Part shown: piece by piece, positions 31,911 through 40,904 of the stretch
Layout: each line of letters starts with the position of its first letter
How positions within the stretch are numbered: the first letter of the stretch is position 1
Assembly: GCA_023423535.1 (NCBI GenBank)
Contig: JAFAFL010000137.1
Coordinates: 62,001-126,000 of the forward strand
DNA length: 64,000 nucleotides
Source: Pseudomonadota bacterium
GTDB lineage: Bacteria; Myxococcota; Myxococcia; Myxococcales; Myxococcaceae
Direction of reading: 5' to 3'
Position numbers and translations under genes: made by a program
The notes under the pieces: model-generated
Told to the model about the DNA's origin: nothing
The model's database searches: none
What the model saw: only the letters and a program-made list of their open reading frames with translations

Positions 31911-33308
31911 TCAGCTCTTCAGCCGCAGGAGCGAGTCGAGCATCTCGTTGGTGGTGGTGATGACCTTCAGCACCGCCTCGTAGGCGCGCTGCGAGCGGGT
32001 GAGGTTCAGCAGCTCCTCATCGACGGAGACGCCGCTCACCGACTCGCGCGCGGAGAGCGTCTGCGTGAGCAGCGTGCCCTCGTGCGCGGCGAGCGACTCC
32101 GCCTGGCGCGTGGCGCCACCGAAGGCGGTCGTCAGCCGCGCAAGCGAGGTGGAGGCGGAGGCACCCGAGCCGAGCGGCGCGTCGGCGGCGGCGATCATCG
32201 CGTAGAGCGCGCCTGCGCCGCCGGGGAGCGTCCCGGTCCCGGAGGCCGCGGCGAGCCGGTTCGGATCGCTCCCCACCGCGGCGCTGATGCCGAAGCGCGA
32301 GGCCGCGCCCTCCACGGTCGCACCGACGTCGAAGAGCGGCCGGTTGCCCTGGCCGTCGAGCCCCACGCCCGCGTCGTGTGCCGCGTTCACCGCCGTGGCA
32401 AAGCCGTGCGCGACCTCGTCGAGCTGCCGCTGCGACTGGCGAAGCGCGCCGTCGCGGGCCTCGAGCAGTCCACCCACCGTGCCGCCGGGCCGTGCGGGCT
32501 GGAGCGCACCACTCGCCGTCTGCAGCATCGGCGCGAGGTGCCCGCCATTCTGCGGATCCGGCTGGAAGACGATCCGGCCGGCCACGTCACCGGCCACGAG
32601 CGCACCACCCGAAGGGAGCCGGAGGTTCGCGTCGCCGCTGCCGTCGGGCACCACCTGCGCACCGGTCAGCTCGGCGAGCTTGTCCTGCGCGCGCAGCCGC
32701 GCGTCGAGCAGATCGTTCGGCTCTCCACCGGAGGCGCGCGCGGTTCGGATCTCGCGGTTGAGCCGTGCGACCTCGCTTGCCAGCTGGTTGATCTCTCCCT
32801 TGTAGCCGCTCACCTGTGCGTCGAGCCCGCGGAGCGCCGCATCGAGCGTCTCCGCGGTGCGGTTGAACGCGAGGCCCAGCTGACGCGCTGAGGCGAGCAC
32901 GCCCTCGCGCAGGGGGAGGTTGCCCGGGTTCTGCCCGAGCGCGGTCAGCGACGCCTGGAACTGTCCCAGCGCGGAGGAGGGCGAGAGCGGCCCTTCGAGA
33001 TCCAGCGCGGGCACCTGGCGCAGTGCGGTGGACTGCGCGGTGGCGAAGGCAGCGCGGCCGAGCAGATCCGGGAGCTGCGCTTCGATGAAGCGGCTGCGCG
33101 CCTGGGTCACGCCCAGCGCCATCGCGCCGCGGCCGATGTACATGCCCGCGCGCATGTCGGCGGGCACCACTGCGCCGAGCGTCACGCTCTGCCGCGCGTA
33201 GCCCGCGGTGCCGGAGTTCTGGAGGTTGTGGCTGGCGGTCGCGCTGGCGGTGCGGTGCGCGGAGAGGCTCGCGCCGGCCTGACCGAGAAGGCTGAAGAGA
33301 TCGGCCAT
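31911..33308 (-). CDS. flgK: Hook-filament junction protein FlgK
   Basis: 465 residues. N-terminus DLFSLLGQAGASLSAHRTA with the YARQSVTLGA motif typical of rod/hook/HAP proteins; the GGTVGGLLEARDG motif of FlgK lies mid-protein; the C-terminus VSVDEELLNLTRSQRAYEAV followed by KVITTTNEMLDSLLRL is the axial-protein signature. It forms the first hook-filament junction ring. Starts 4 bases after the flgN stop and is followed by flgL. Confidence 0.94.
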   Translation of the reverse strand: MADLFSLLGQAGASLSAHRTASATASHNLQNSGTAGYARQSVTLGAVVPADMRAGMYIGRGAMALGVTQARSRFIEAQLPDLLGRAAFATAQSTALRQVPALDLEGPLSPSSALGQFQASLTALGQNPGNLPLREGVLASARQLGLAFNRTAETLDAALRGLDAQVSGYKGEINQLASEVARLNREIRTARASGGEPNDLLDARLRAQDKLAELTGAQVVPDGSGDANLRLPSGGALVAGDVAGRIVFQPDPQNGGHLAPMLQTASGALQPARPGGTVGGLLEARDGALRQSQRQLDEVAHGFATAVNAAHDAGVGLDGQGNRPLFDVGATVEGAASRFGISAAVGSDPNRLAAASGTGTLPGGAGALYAMIAAADAPLGSGASASTSLARLTTAFGGATRQAESLAAHEGTLLTQTLSARESVSGVSVDEELLNLTRSQRAYEAVLKVITTTNEMLDSLLRLKS

Positions 33309-33311
33309 GGC

Positions 33312-33731
33312 TCAGGCGCTCCTCTTGACGGTGGGGAGTGACGCCGCGACGCGTTGGCCTCGACGGTCGTAGCCCTCGGGCGCGAGCTGGCGGCGCAAGG
33401 CACCGAGCACCTCCATCGAGCGGCCGGCGAGCAACGCGTTCGTCTGGTCCTGCTGCTGCAGCGCGCGTCCGAGCGCCTGCACCTCTTCGATCGCGGAGGT
33501 GATCTCGCGAGGGCGGGGCAGGGGAAGCGCGGCGAGCGCTGACTCGAGAGACTGCTGCAAGGAGACGAAGCGCGCCTGAAGCGCCTCCCGCTCCGTCGCA
33601 ACGGCGAGCAGACGCGCGGCATCGAGCTGACCCAGCGCCCGCGGCAGGGACTCCGCGGTGGCCAGCGCGCTGCGCAAAAGCTCTCCCATCGCGGCGAGGG
33701 ACTCGCCTGCGCTCTTCGACTCGGTCTTCAT
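33312..33731 (-). CDS. flgN: FlgN-like chaperone for FlgK/FlgL
   Basis: 139 residues, entirely helical. It fits FlgN in size and place, between flgM and flgK. Visible blocks: a helical LALAxxE-type middle (LAVATEREALQARFVSLQQSLESAL) and a C-terminal NALLAGRSMEVLGALRRQL. The ATG at 33731 is chosen because AGAGG lies 6 bases before it; an ATG two codons earlier touches that AGAGG. FlgN chaperones export of junction proteins. Sequence similarity is weak, so assignment rests largely on context. Confidence 0.78.
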   Translation of the reverse strand: MKTESKSAGESLAAMGELLRSALATAESLPRALGQLDAARLLAVATEREALQARFVSLQQSLESALAALPLPRPREITSAIEEVQALGRALQQQDQTNALLAGRSMEVLGALRRQLAPEGYDRRGQRVAASLPTVKRSA

Positions 33732-33791
33732 CTGCATCCTCTTTCGCCGGCGGCGACTGACCGCGGCGGACTGCCCGCTTCCGGTGAGGGA

Positions 33792-34091
33792 CTAGCGGGA
33801 GAACATGGCCCGGAGCTCCGCCTCGAGCTCCGCTGCCTGCAGGATCTTGTTCGCGACCTGCTGCGCGTTCGGCTGGTAGCGGCCCTCGCGGACCGCGGTG
33901 ATGAGCTCCTGGATCCGCTCCTGCCGGCTCGTGCTCGCGGCGTGCCGCGCGGCGGAGATCGTCGCACCCGGCGCCTTCTCTGCGCTGAGGGTGACGCGAT
34001 CCACCGACTGCAGCTCCTCGCCGAGCTCCTTGCGGGAGCGGACGACCGCCGTCGTCACGTCGCGGATGGGGGACTTGTCGTTGATCTTCAT
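33792..34091 (-). CDS. flgM: Anti-sigma-28 factor FlgM
   Basis: 99 residues, standard size. FlgM binds FliA until the hook is finished, then is exported. The N-terminus MKINDKSPIRDV is disordered; the C-terminal helices RQERIQELITAVREGRYQPN and AQQVANKILQAAELEAEL form the sigma-binding half. A strong ribosome site (CAGGAGGTCACAATG context) and a sigma-28-type element inside the end of flgJ precede it, so late autogenous control is likely. The flgJ stop overlaps its ATG. Confidence 0.93.
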   Translation of the reverse strand: MKINDKSPIRDVTTAVVRSRKELGEELQSVDRVTLSAEKAPGATISAARHAASTSRQERIQELITAVREGRYQPNAQQVANKILQAAELEAELRAMFSR

Positions 34092-34819
34092 TGTGACCTC
34101 CTGTGGGGCGCGCCAGACCCACTGACTGAGGGCTCTTCGGCACGCCGCGCGTAAGTCTTCAACGCCATCTGCGGATCGATGGCTCGCCCCTCTCTGCGGA
34201 CCTCGAAGTGGAGGTGTGCGCCGGTCGAACGACCCGTGCTCCCCACCGCTGCGATGGTCTCACCCTGTTGCACTTCTTGTCCCACCTGCACCGACACCGA
34301 GGAGGCGTGCGCGTAGAGCGTCCGCAGCCCGTTCGCGTGCTCCACCTCCACCGCCAGGCCGTAGCCGCCGCGCTCGCCGGCGAAGACGACCTTGCCCGGA
34401 AGCGCCGCGGTGATCGGCGTGCCCTCGGGCGCCGGGTAGTCCACGCCGCGGTGCTTCGTGGCCTCACCGGTGAACGGGTCCGCGCGGACCCCGAAGGTGC
34501 TCGAGACCCGGTGGCCCGCGGCGTTCGCGAGCGGTGAGCCGAGCGTCGCGGTGTGCCTGCCCAGCTGGCCCTCGAGCGGAAGCGCCGGCGCGGCCGTTGC
34601 GGTCGGGTCCTTCGGGAGCAGCACGTCAGAGAGCCCGAGCCCGCCCGCCTGCGCCACGGCATTGGCGAGCGCGTCGGTGAACATGTCGGCGTACACCTCG
34701 GCGCCCGGGCCGCTCTGCTTGAAGACGCCGGCAGACGAGAGGAGCTGACGCAGGACCATGGCCTCGGCGGCCCTGCCTGCGGCGTCGCGATCCATCTGAG
34801 GAGGAGGTGCACCGATCAC
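34088..34819 (-). CDS. flgJ: FlgJ-type rod-binding protein fused to M23 endopeptidase
   Basis: 243 residues. Residues ~10-70 match the FlgJ rod-binding domain (AAEAMVLRQLLSSAGVFKQS, YADMFTDALANAVAQAGGLG). Instead of the glucosaminidase seen in enterobacterial FlgJ, the C-terminus is an M23 (LytM-type) metallopeptidase: zinc ligands in KHRGVDYPAPEG and HLHFEVRREG, plus YGLAVEVEHANGLRTLYAH. It should open cross-linked peptidoglycan for rod passage. It lies between flgI and flgM and overlaps both by ATGA. Confidence 0.9.
   Translation of the reverse strand: MIGAPPPQMDRDAAGRAAEAMVLRQLLSSAGVFKQSGPGAEVYADMFTDALANAVAQAGGLGLSDVLLPKDPTATAAPALPLEGQLGRHTATLGSPLANAAGHRVSSTFGVRADPFTGEATKHRGVDYPAPEGTPITAALPGKVVFAGERGGYGLAVEVEHANGLRTLYAHASSVSVQVGQEVQQGETIAAVGSTGRSTGAHLHFEVRREGRAIDPQMALKTYARRAEEPSVSGSGAPHRRSQ
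34133..34160 (-). promoter_or_regulatory. Candidate sigma-28 promoter for flgM-flgN-flgK-flgL
   Basis: Minus strand GAAG, 15 bases, GCCGAAGAG, inside the 3' end of flgJ and about 40 bases before the flgM ATG. Same spacing and same -10 box as the flagellin, flbD and che elements. It would allow late transcription of flgM and the junction-protein genes on top of read-through from the flgF promoter. Confidence 0.55.
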
Positions 34820-35922
34820 AGGACCTCCAGGTCTGCATCGAGCGCGCCAGCCTGATGCAGCGCCTGCAGGATGGTGACGAGGTCGCGCGGTGAGGCGCCG
34901 AGCAGGTTCAACGCCTCGACGAGTTCTTCGACGCTGGTGGTCTTCGGCAGCGCGACGAGCGGCCGCTGCTCCTCCTGCGCATCGACCTCACCCACCGGCG
35001 CGACGACCGTGTTGCCGCGCGAGAAGGCGGGCGGCTGCGAGACCGCGGGGGCCTGGCGAATCGTCACGCGTAACCCACCGTGCGCCACCGCGGCGGGACG
35101 AAGCCGCACGCCCGCGCCGGCCACCACGGTGCCGGTGCGCTCGCTGATGACGACCTTCGCGCGCGAGTCCACCTGCACCTCGAGCTCCTCCAGCCGCGCC
35201 ACCAATGCCACCGGATCTGTGCGCAGCGACTCCGGCGGCGTGACCTCCACCACTGCCGCATCGAGCGCGCGCGCCGAGCCCTGTCCCAACGCCGCTTCGA
35301 TCGCCTTCGCCGCGCGGTGCGCGTTGGTGAAGTCCGGCGTGCGCAGCGCGAGCATCACCGGGCCCTGCGGCAGCGCCGGCGCCACGGTCCGCTCCACCGT
35401 TCCGCCCTGCGGCACGCGGCCGCTGGTGGGCTGGTTCTTCCGCGTCGAGCCACCGACACCCGAGGCCTCGAAGCCGGACACCTGCACCGGTCCCTGCGCG
35501 GTCGCATAGACCTGTCCGTCCGCGCCGGTGAGCGCGGTGATGAGCAGCACGCCGCCCGCGAGCGAGCGCGCGTTGCCCATGGACGAGACCGTCACGTCGA
35601 GCGGTGCGCCGGCCCGCGCGTAGTTCGGAAGCTTCGCGGTGACGATCACCGCGGCCACGTTGCGCGAGCGCACCTGCCTCGGGTCCACGCGGATGCCGAG
35701 CCTTCCGAGCATCCCGCTGACTGACTGCGAGGTGGAGAGCACCTGCTCGGTGTCACCGGTGCCCGCGAGCCCCACCACGAGGCCGTAGCCGAACAGATCG
35801 TTGGCGCGCATGCCCTGCACGTCCGCCAGTTCCTTGATGCGGACGGAGGCCGAGTTCGACGGGGGCGCCTGCGCGGTGGTCGCGGAGGCGAGCGTGGCGG
35901 CGAGGAGGGAGGCGATGAGCAT
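34816..35922 (-). CDS. flgI: Flagellar P-ring protein FlgI
   Basis: 368 residues, standard FlgI length. Signal peptide LIASLLAATLASATTAQA, then VRIKELADVQGMRANDLFGYGLVVGLAGTGD, the family hallmark. IGIRVDPRQVRSRNVAAVIVTA and the C-terminal ATSVEELVEALNLLGASPRDL-type block (here TTSVEELVEALNLLGA) are also present. FlgI forms the periplasmic P ring around the rod with help from FlgA. Followed by flgJ (ATGA overlap) and preceded by flgH. Confidence 0.96.
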   Translation of the reverse strand: MLIASLLAATLASATTAQAPPSNSASVRIKELADVQGMRANDLFGYGLVVGLAGTGDTEQVLSTSQSVSGMLGRLGIRVDPRQVRSRNVAAVIVTAKLPNYARAGAPLDVTVSSMGNARSLAGGVLLITALTGADGQVYATAQGPVQVSGFEASGVGGSTRKNQPTSGRVPQGGTVERTVAPALPQGPVMLALRTPDFTNAHRAAKAIEAALGQGSARALDAAVVEVTPPESLRTDPVALVARLEELEVQVDSRAKVVISERTGTVVAGAGVRLRPAAVAHGGLRVTIRQAPAVSQPPAFSRGNTVVAPVGEVDAQEEQRPLVALPKTTSVEELVEALNLLGASPRDLVTILQALHQAGALDADLEVL

Positions 35923-35937
35923 GGCGGTCGGTGCCGA

Positions 35938-36633
35938 TCAGAAGGGCCAGATCCAGCCCCAGACGCGGGAGAGGAAGCCCTGGTGCTGGTTGTCGCTGAG
36001 TGCGCCGCGGCCGGTGAACTCGATCTCCGCGTCGGCGACCATGGAGCTGAGCACGCTGTTCTGCTGGTCGATGTCGATCGGCCGCACCACGCCAGAGATG
36101 TAGAAGTGGTGCTCTTCGTTGTTCACGCGCACCACGCGGTGGCCCTCGATGAAGAGGTTCCCGTTGGGGAGCACCTGGCGAACCACAGCGGGCACGGTGG
36201 CGGTGAGCCGCTCGCTGCGGCCGGTGGCGCCCTGACCTTCGAAGCGCGTGCCGGTGGTCGCGTTGAGCCTTCCGTCCGCTCCGTTCGCCGTCCCGCCGGC
36301 GGCCTGGAGGAACGCGTTGAGCTCGGCCTGCGTCTGGGCCTGACGCCGGATGTCCGTCTCGGTGCTGCGGCGCGCGTCGGCGATCTCGGAGACCTTCACC
36401 ACCACGAGGTCGTTCACGCGGAGCGCGCGCGCGTCCGTGTAGAAGAGCGCCGCGCTGCCGGAGTCTCGCCAGAGGCTGCCGCTGTTCGACGGCGCTTCGG
36501 TGCGCTCCGGTCCCTGCGGGACCTCGTACTGCCGACGCTTGGGGACGTAGGGATCGATGTGCGACGGGCCGCAGGCGCTCGCGCCGGAGAGCAGCGCGGC
36601 CGCGGTGAGGAGCTTGAAGAGGACGCGCTTCAT
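35938..36633 (-). CDS. flgH: Flagellar L-ring lipoprotein FlgH
   Basis: 231 residues. A lipoprotein signal with lipobox LLSGASACGP places Cys22 as the lipidated N-terminus. Conserved blocks: SLWRDSGSAALFYTDARALRV, NDLVVVKVSEIADARRSTET, NGNLFIEGHRVVRVNNEEH and YISGVVRPIDIDQQNSVLSS. FlgH forms the outer-membrane L ring. The ATG at 36633 overlaps the flgA stop; the longer upstream frame belongs to antisense of flgA and is not used. An ordinary ring-operon gene between flgA and flgI. Confidence 0.96.
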   Translation of the reverse strand: MKRVLFKLLTAAALLSGASACGPSHIDPYVPKRRQYEVPQGPERTEAPSNSGSLWRDSGSAALFYTDARALRVNDLVVVKVSEIADARRSTETDIRRQAQTQAELNAFLQAAGGTANGADGRLNATTGTRFEGQGATGRSERLTATVPAVVRQVLPNGNLFIEGHRVVRVNNEEHHFYISGVVRPIDIDQQNSVLSSMVADAEIEFTGRGALSDNQHQGFLSRVWGWIWPF

Positions 36634-37253
36634 CACCGCACCACCCAGAGCTTTCCGTCGTGCACGTCGCCGCTCACGCGCTTGCCGTTCTCCATCACCG
36701 CGCAGGTCTCCTCCGCGCCGCACCCGACCACGCGACCCTCGCGCTCCACGGTCAACGTGCCGCTGCTGAAGACGACCGAGACCTTCGTCCCCGGCGCGGG
36801 CCCGAGCCGCAGATGACCTGCCTCGAGCACCGTGCCCGCAGGCAGCGCCCGCGCCGCGGTGGCGCCGGAGGGAAGCGAACGCAGCGGCGGACGACCCGCG
36901 CGCACGTCCACCTCCTCCCACGTGAGATCTTCGTTCGTGATCGAAGCGCCGGTGGCGACCGGACGAACGAGACGGGCCGACGTGCGGAGCAGACGGACCT
37001 GCGCGAACACCGCGCGGCTGCACGAGCGGCCGTACGCGTCGATCCCCTCGAAGCGCACCGCCACGCGGCCGCCGGCACGAAGCGGCTGCACGTCCGCGCG
37101 ATCGACGGTGCATCCGGGCTGAGGCTGCGACACCGCCTCCACGAGCACGCGGTCTCCGCTCTCCGCCGCGCGCTCCAGAGCCTGCAGCGCGAGCGCCTGG
37201 GGAGACGCCGCCGAAGCGAGCACTGCCGCGATGATCGAGCTGAGCGCGCTCAT
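36633..37253 (-). CDS. flgA: P-ring assembly chaperone FlgA
   Basis: 206 residues. Short hydrophobic N-terminus (SSIIAAVLASAASPQALA) as signal peptide; C-terminal SAF/FlgA-type domain with VRPVATGASITNEDLTWEEV, ARALPAGTVLEAGHLRLGP and GTKVSVVFSSGTLTVE. FlgA assists polymerisation of FlgI in the periplasm. It overlaps flgG at its start and flgH at its end. Confidence 0.9.
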   Translation of the reverse strand: MSALSSIIAAVLASAASPQALALQALERAAESGDRVLVEAVSQPQPGCTVDRADVQPLRAGGRVAVRFEGIDAYGRSCSRAVFAQVRLLRTSARLVRPVATGASITNEDLTWEEVDVRAGRPPLRSLPSGATAARALPAGTVLEAGHLRLGPAPGTKVSVVFSSGTLTVEREGRVVGCGAEETCAVMENGKRVSGDVHDGKLWVVR

Positions 37254-38035
37254 CGCAGGTTCGTCAGCCGCTGGAGCATCTGGTCCGCGGTCTGGATGAC
37301 CTTGGAGTTGAGCTCGTAGGAGCGCTGGGTGGAGATCATGTCGATCATCTCCTCCACGGCCTTCACGTTGGAGCCCTCGAGGTAGCCCTGCGAGAGCGAA
37401 CCTGCGCCGTGCTCACCGGGCCGCGCGAGGATGACCTCGCCCGAGGCCGCGCTCTCCACGAGGAGGTTGCCGCCGATGGACTCGAGCCCGCCCGGGTTCT
37501 GGAACATCGCCAGCTCGATCGTGCCCAGCTCCGCGGCGTCCTCGCGTCCGGAGATCTGCGCGAGCACCGTGCCGTCCGGCTGGATGGTGAGCTTCGTCGC
37601 GTCGCGCGGCACCGTCATGTGCGGGATGAGCAGCTCGCCGCGCTGCGTGGTCAGCCGGCCCTCGCCGTCGATTCGCAGATTGCCCGCGCGCGTGTATGCG
37701 GTGCTGCCGTCGGGGCGCTGCACCTGGAGAAAGCCCGTGCCTTCGAGCGCGACGTCGAGCGGGTTCTGCGTGTTGAGCAGGTCGCCCTGCGAGAACGAAC
37801 GCGTGGTCGCCGCGGGCTTCACCCCGAGCCCGACCTCCAGCGGCGCGGGCGCGTTGCCGCCGTTGGGAAGCGGCGCGCCGGCGCTGCGCACGGTCTCGGC
37901 GAGCATGTCCTCGAACTCGGCGCGCGTCTTCTTGAAGCCCGTCGTGCTCGCGTTGGCGAGGTTGTTGGAGATGGTGTCCAGCTTGAGCTGCTGGGCCTCC
38001 ATCCCGGTGGCTGCGGTGTAGAGCGATCGCAACAT
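37250..38035 (-). CDS. flgG: Distal rod protein FlgG
   Basis: 261 residues, the exact usual length. N-terminus LRSLYTAATGMEAQQLKLDT then ISNNLANASTTGFKKTRAEF, the rod-protein hallmark; C-terminus LSQGYLEGSNVKAVEEMIDM and ISTQRSYELNSKVIQTADQM. Forms the distal rod in the periplasm. Second gene of the flgF-flgG-flgA-flgH-flgI operon. Confidence 0.97.
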   Translation of the reverse strand: MLRSLYTAATGMEAQQLKLDTISNNLANASTTGFKKTRAEFEDMLAETVRSAGAPLPNGGNAPAPLEVGLGVKPAATTRSFSQGDLLNTQNPLDVALEGTGFLQVQRPDGSTAYTRAGNLRIDGEGRLTTQRGELLIPHMTVPRDATKLTIQPDGTVLAQISGREDAAELGTIELAMFQNPGGLESIGGNLLVESAASGEVILARPGEHGAGSLSQGYLEGSNVKAVEEMIDMISTQRSYELNSKVIQTADQMLQRLTNLR

Positions 38036-38056
38036 GGTCTGTCTCCGGGCGCGCCG

Positions 38057-38734
38057 TCAGCGGACGCGGCCCACCTCCACCGCGCGCTCGTCGAGCCGGC
38101 GGTAGGTCTGGATGGCCTGCATGGCGGTGTCGAAGTGGCGCTGCGCCGACACCATGTGGAGCGCCCCGTCGAGCGCTGATGCATTCGAGCTCTCGAGCAC
38201 GCCCGAGCGAACCGAGACCTCCACCGGGTTCGCGCTGCCGCCGGACGCGGGGAGATAGAGCGAGGCGCCGAGCCGCTCGGTGGGACCTTCGAGGCGGAAG
38301 AGCGCGAGCTGTCCGACCGGCTGGCCGTTGGCGAGCACCTGGCCGTTGGTGGCGATCTCCACCGCGGCGTTCTCCGGCACCGCGACCGGCACGCCGTGCG
38401 GATCGAGCACCGGCTTGCCCGCCGCGAGGAGCTGCCCGTCCTCCACCGAGAGCCGTCCATCGCGCGTGTAGGCGGGGCCGCGCTCGGTCATCACCGAGAG
38501 GAACGCGCCCGCTTCCGGCATCACGTGCAGCGCGTTGCCGGTGGTCTGGCCCGAGCCCGCGCGCAGATCGACGCCGGTGGCCACCGCGGCGGGATGGTGG
38601 AGGAACGACTGGAACGCGGGCTGCGTGGCCTTGAAGCCCGGCGTGTTCGCGTTGGCGAGGTTGTCCGCGATGGCGTTGAGCTGCTCCGCCCGCGCCACCG
38701 CGCCCGACATCGCTACGTAGATCCCATCCGCCAT
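38057..38734 (-). CDS. flgF: Proximal rod protein FlgF
   Basis: 225 residues. N-terminus GIYVAMSGAVARAEQLNAIA, DNLANANTPGFKATQPAFQS and C-terminus LEGALHMV-type block (here LDGALHMVSAQRHFDTAMQA) followed by YRRLDERAVEVGRVR. Slightly shorter than typical FlgF (~245). Rod component exported before FlgG. It heads the rod/ring operon and has a sigma-54-type element 28 bases upstream and GAGGG 6 bases before the ATG. Confidence 0.92.
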   Translation of the reverse strand: MADGIYVAMSGAVARAEQLNAIADNLANANTPGFKATQPAFQSFLHHPAAVATGVDLRAGSGQTTGNALHVMPEAGAFLSVMTERGPAYTRDGRLSVEDGQLLAAGKPVLDPHGVPVAVPENAAVEIATNGQVLANGQPVGQLALFRLEGPTERLGASLYLPASGGSANPVEVSVRSGVLESSNASALDGALHMVSAQRHFDTAMQAIQTYRRLDERAVEVGRVR

Positions 38735-38760
38735 GAAAACCCTCGCGTCCGGTGGGGCGG

Positions 38761-38777
38761 TAGCAACGCGTGGGCCA
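38761..38777 (-). promoter_or_regulatory. Sigma-54-type promoter upstream of flgF
   Basis: Minus strand TGGCCCACGCGTTGCTA: GG and GC separated by exactly 10 bases, matching TGGCAC-N5-TTGCW well. A start about 12 bases downstream gives a 17-base leader that contains the flgF ribosome site. Fits control of rod/ring genes by an FlbD-partnered sigma-54 activator. Confidence 0.6.
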
Positions 38778-38919
38778 TGGGCCGCTTCACTCTGAGAGGG
38801 CGGGTGTGAGGAGGCCTCGCGACGGAAACGTGACGCGGTTGCGGGGCCTCTTCGCGTCAGGCCCGTGGCGAGCGGAGGAGGGCAGCCGGCCGTGCACCTC
38901 TGGCGCGTGGCGGCTCAGC

Positions 38920-40724
38920 TCAGCGATGCGTCGTGCGCGTGCTCGCGGTCGCGGCGAAGTTCCGGTACGCGATCCGGCGCGAGGTCCCGGGGACGTCGGT
39001 GACGGTGAATCCGTAGGCCTCCGGGGCCCGGAAGAACGCGTCGAAGTCCGGGTGATCCTCCACACGATGGTGACCGACCAGGCGATCTTCGATCACCACC
39101 GCGGCGACACCGGTCCGATAGAGGAACGACCGCAGCGGCTCATTCGGCAGCACGTCCGCCGGCGAGACGCGACGGAAAGCGCGGCCGAGGTACGCGTCGT
39201 ATCCGCCCTGCGCCTCGAGAATGCCGATACCGCTCTCTCCTTCGCGCGCGCGCTGTCTCGCGAGGGCGCCGACCGAGGTGGCAGCAAGCGCTTCGACCAC
39301 GCGCCGGTTCTCGAGTCGCTGCTCCGGGAGAGGGCGCAGCTCGAGGCCCGGCGCACGCAGCGTGAAGAGGACGATCACCGCGACCGCGCCACCGACTGCA
39401 AGCGCGCGAGGCGCGAGGAGGGGACGCCCCGCGGAAGCGACGAGATCACCGCCACAATGAGCAGGAAGAGCGTCACGCCCTGCAGCACGAGGTAGTGCTC
39501 GCGCGGCCAGATGAGGATCGAGGATGCCGCCGTGGGCACCAGCACCGCGAAGGCGACGGCCGCCGCGCGCGTGGAGGGTTCAGAGAGCACGGCGGTGCGC
39601 CAGGGTTGGGTTCCTCGCGGCCCGCGGGATCTGCGTGCGATCGCGAGCAATGCGCCGCCGAGAAGTGTGAGCAACGTCAGCGCGTGCATCTGGCGGATGG
39701 GCACCCAGGCGCCGCCGTGAACGAACGCGTGATCGAACTCGCGGAGGAAGATCCCGATCGATGCCAGCGGGTACTTCGCGAGGTTGTGGAGGGCGTGCGT
39801 GGCGAAGGCCTTCGGATTGCTCGCGGCCGCTTCTCCGACCGACCGTGCCGATCCGAAGGTGCGCGCGAGCACCGCCTCGCATTGGCCCCACGGCTCGAGG
39901 TCGAGCTGCTGGCGCTGCACCTCCCCGAGCGCGAAGTGCTGACAGAAGGCGAAGCGGCGCCGGTTGCTGCGGTCGGACATCGGGTTGCCGGCGAGTGCCA
40001 GGATCACGAGCACGAAGGCGAGCCACGAGCAGACGGAGGGTGCAGCGCGCAGCCACTGCCGGCTCCCTGAACCCGCGCTCTTGCGGACGTGCAGGGCCAG
40101 CGAGACGAAGGCCATGCCCGCGAGGATCACGAAGGAGAGAAAGAGCTCCGGACGGGCGAGCGAGGCGACGAGCAGCGCCAGTGCGAGTCCGGCCGCGAAC
40201 CGCGTGAAGGTGCGCACACGCGAGAGCAGCGCCACCGCAGTCAGCACCACGAGCAGCGCGAGCAACGACGAGCGGGGGATGACGTGACCGCCGAAGCCGA
40301 GAAGGAAGGCGGTGGCGCCCGCGAGCGAGATGACAGGCGAGGCGCCGAAGCGGCGGACGCAGACGTAGAGCGCGAGGGCCGGCAGCGCGATCAGCAGGCG
40401 GTAGCTCTCGTAGAAGAGACGGACCGGGTCTTCCACCACACGGGCGAGGGCCGAGTACCAGAGCGCGTAGAGCGGTCCCCACTCCGGGTCCGGCAGCGCC
40501 GCGCGAGGCCAGGCGACGCCGATGCGTAGGTAGTCCGCTTCATCCCAGGCGGGGAGATCCACGACCCATTCGAGCGACGAGAGGTGGACCGCGCAGGTGA
40601 GGGTGAGAATGACCCCACAGGTGAGATCGACCCGGTGGGACCAGACCGCGGCGACGGCTCGGCGAAGGCGCTGCGATGGGCTCGGCGTGACGGCGGAGGC
40701 GAGCATGCCGCGCCGCGCTAACAC
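38920..40724 (-). pseudogene. GT-C-like membrane glycosyltransferase, interrupted by a frameshift
   Basis: Two frames on the minus strand, 40724-39375 (449 codons) and its continuation to 38920, belong to one protein of about 601 residues. The first part has many membrane helices and an early WDEADYLRIG motif like GT-C/ArnT-type enzymes, ending LLIVAVISSLPR. The second frame, read back before its GTG at 39378, continues GRPLLAPRALAVGGAVAVVI, a proper last membrane helix, then a periplasmic tail. The shift maps to the CGGGGCG stretch around 39426-39431 (four G on the minus strand); one extra G restores a single frame. It may be a real mutation or a sequencing error. Function is unknown beyond probable lipid-linked sugar transfer. 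The start is uncertain (GTG 40724 or ATG 40706). Confidence 0.7.
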
Positions 40725-40875
40725 CTCCGGATCCGGCGCGCCGGAGGGCGATTCTCAGAGTGAGATCGGGAGGACATCTCGGTGACGCGGACGCTGTAGG
40801 CGCGAGTGCGCAGAGGGTCATCCAACGAGCGATCGGCAGGACGTCCCGGATCCGCTGTGCCGGCAAGAGACAGCG

Positions 40876-40890
40876 GGCACTGAAGCTGCA
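40876..40890 (+). promoter_or_regulatory. Weak sigma-54-like element upstream of fliJ
   Basis: GGCACTGAAGCTGCA: GG and GC are 10 bases apart. The -12 box lies only 16 bases before the fliJ ATG, which would give a 4-base leader and would cut off the AGCAGG ribosome site. Could be coincidence in GC-rich sequence. Confidence 0.25.
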
Positions 40891-40904
40891 CAGCAGGCCC
40901 GCGC

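Noticed and set aside
38920..39378. Separate 152-residue protein starting at GTG 39378
   Set aside because: The frame continues sensibly upstream through a membrane helix, so it is the tail of a frameshifted gene.
40724..40747. Hairpin sequestering the ribosome site of the GT-C-like gene
   Set aside because: CCTCCGG/CCGGAGG can pair, but the GGAGG abuts the GTG with no proper spacing and the start codon is uncertain.
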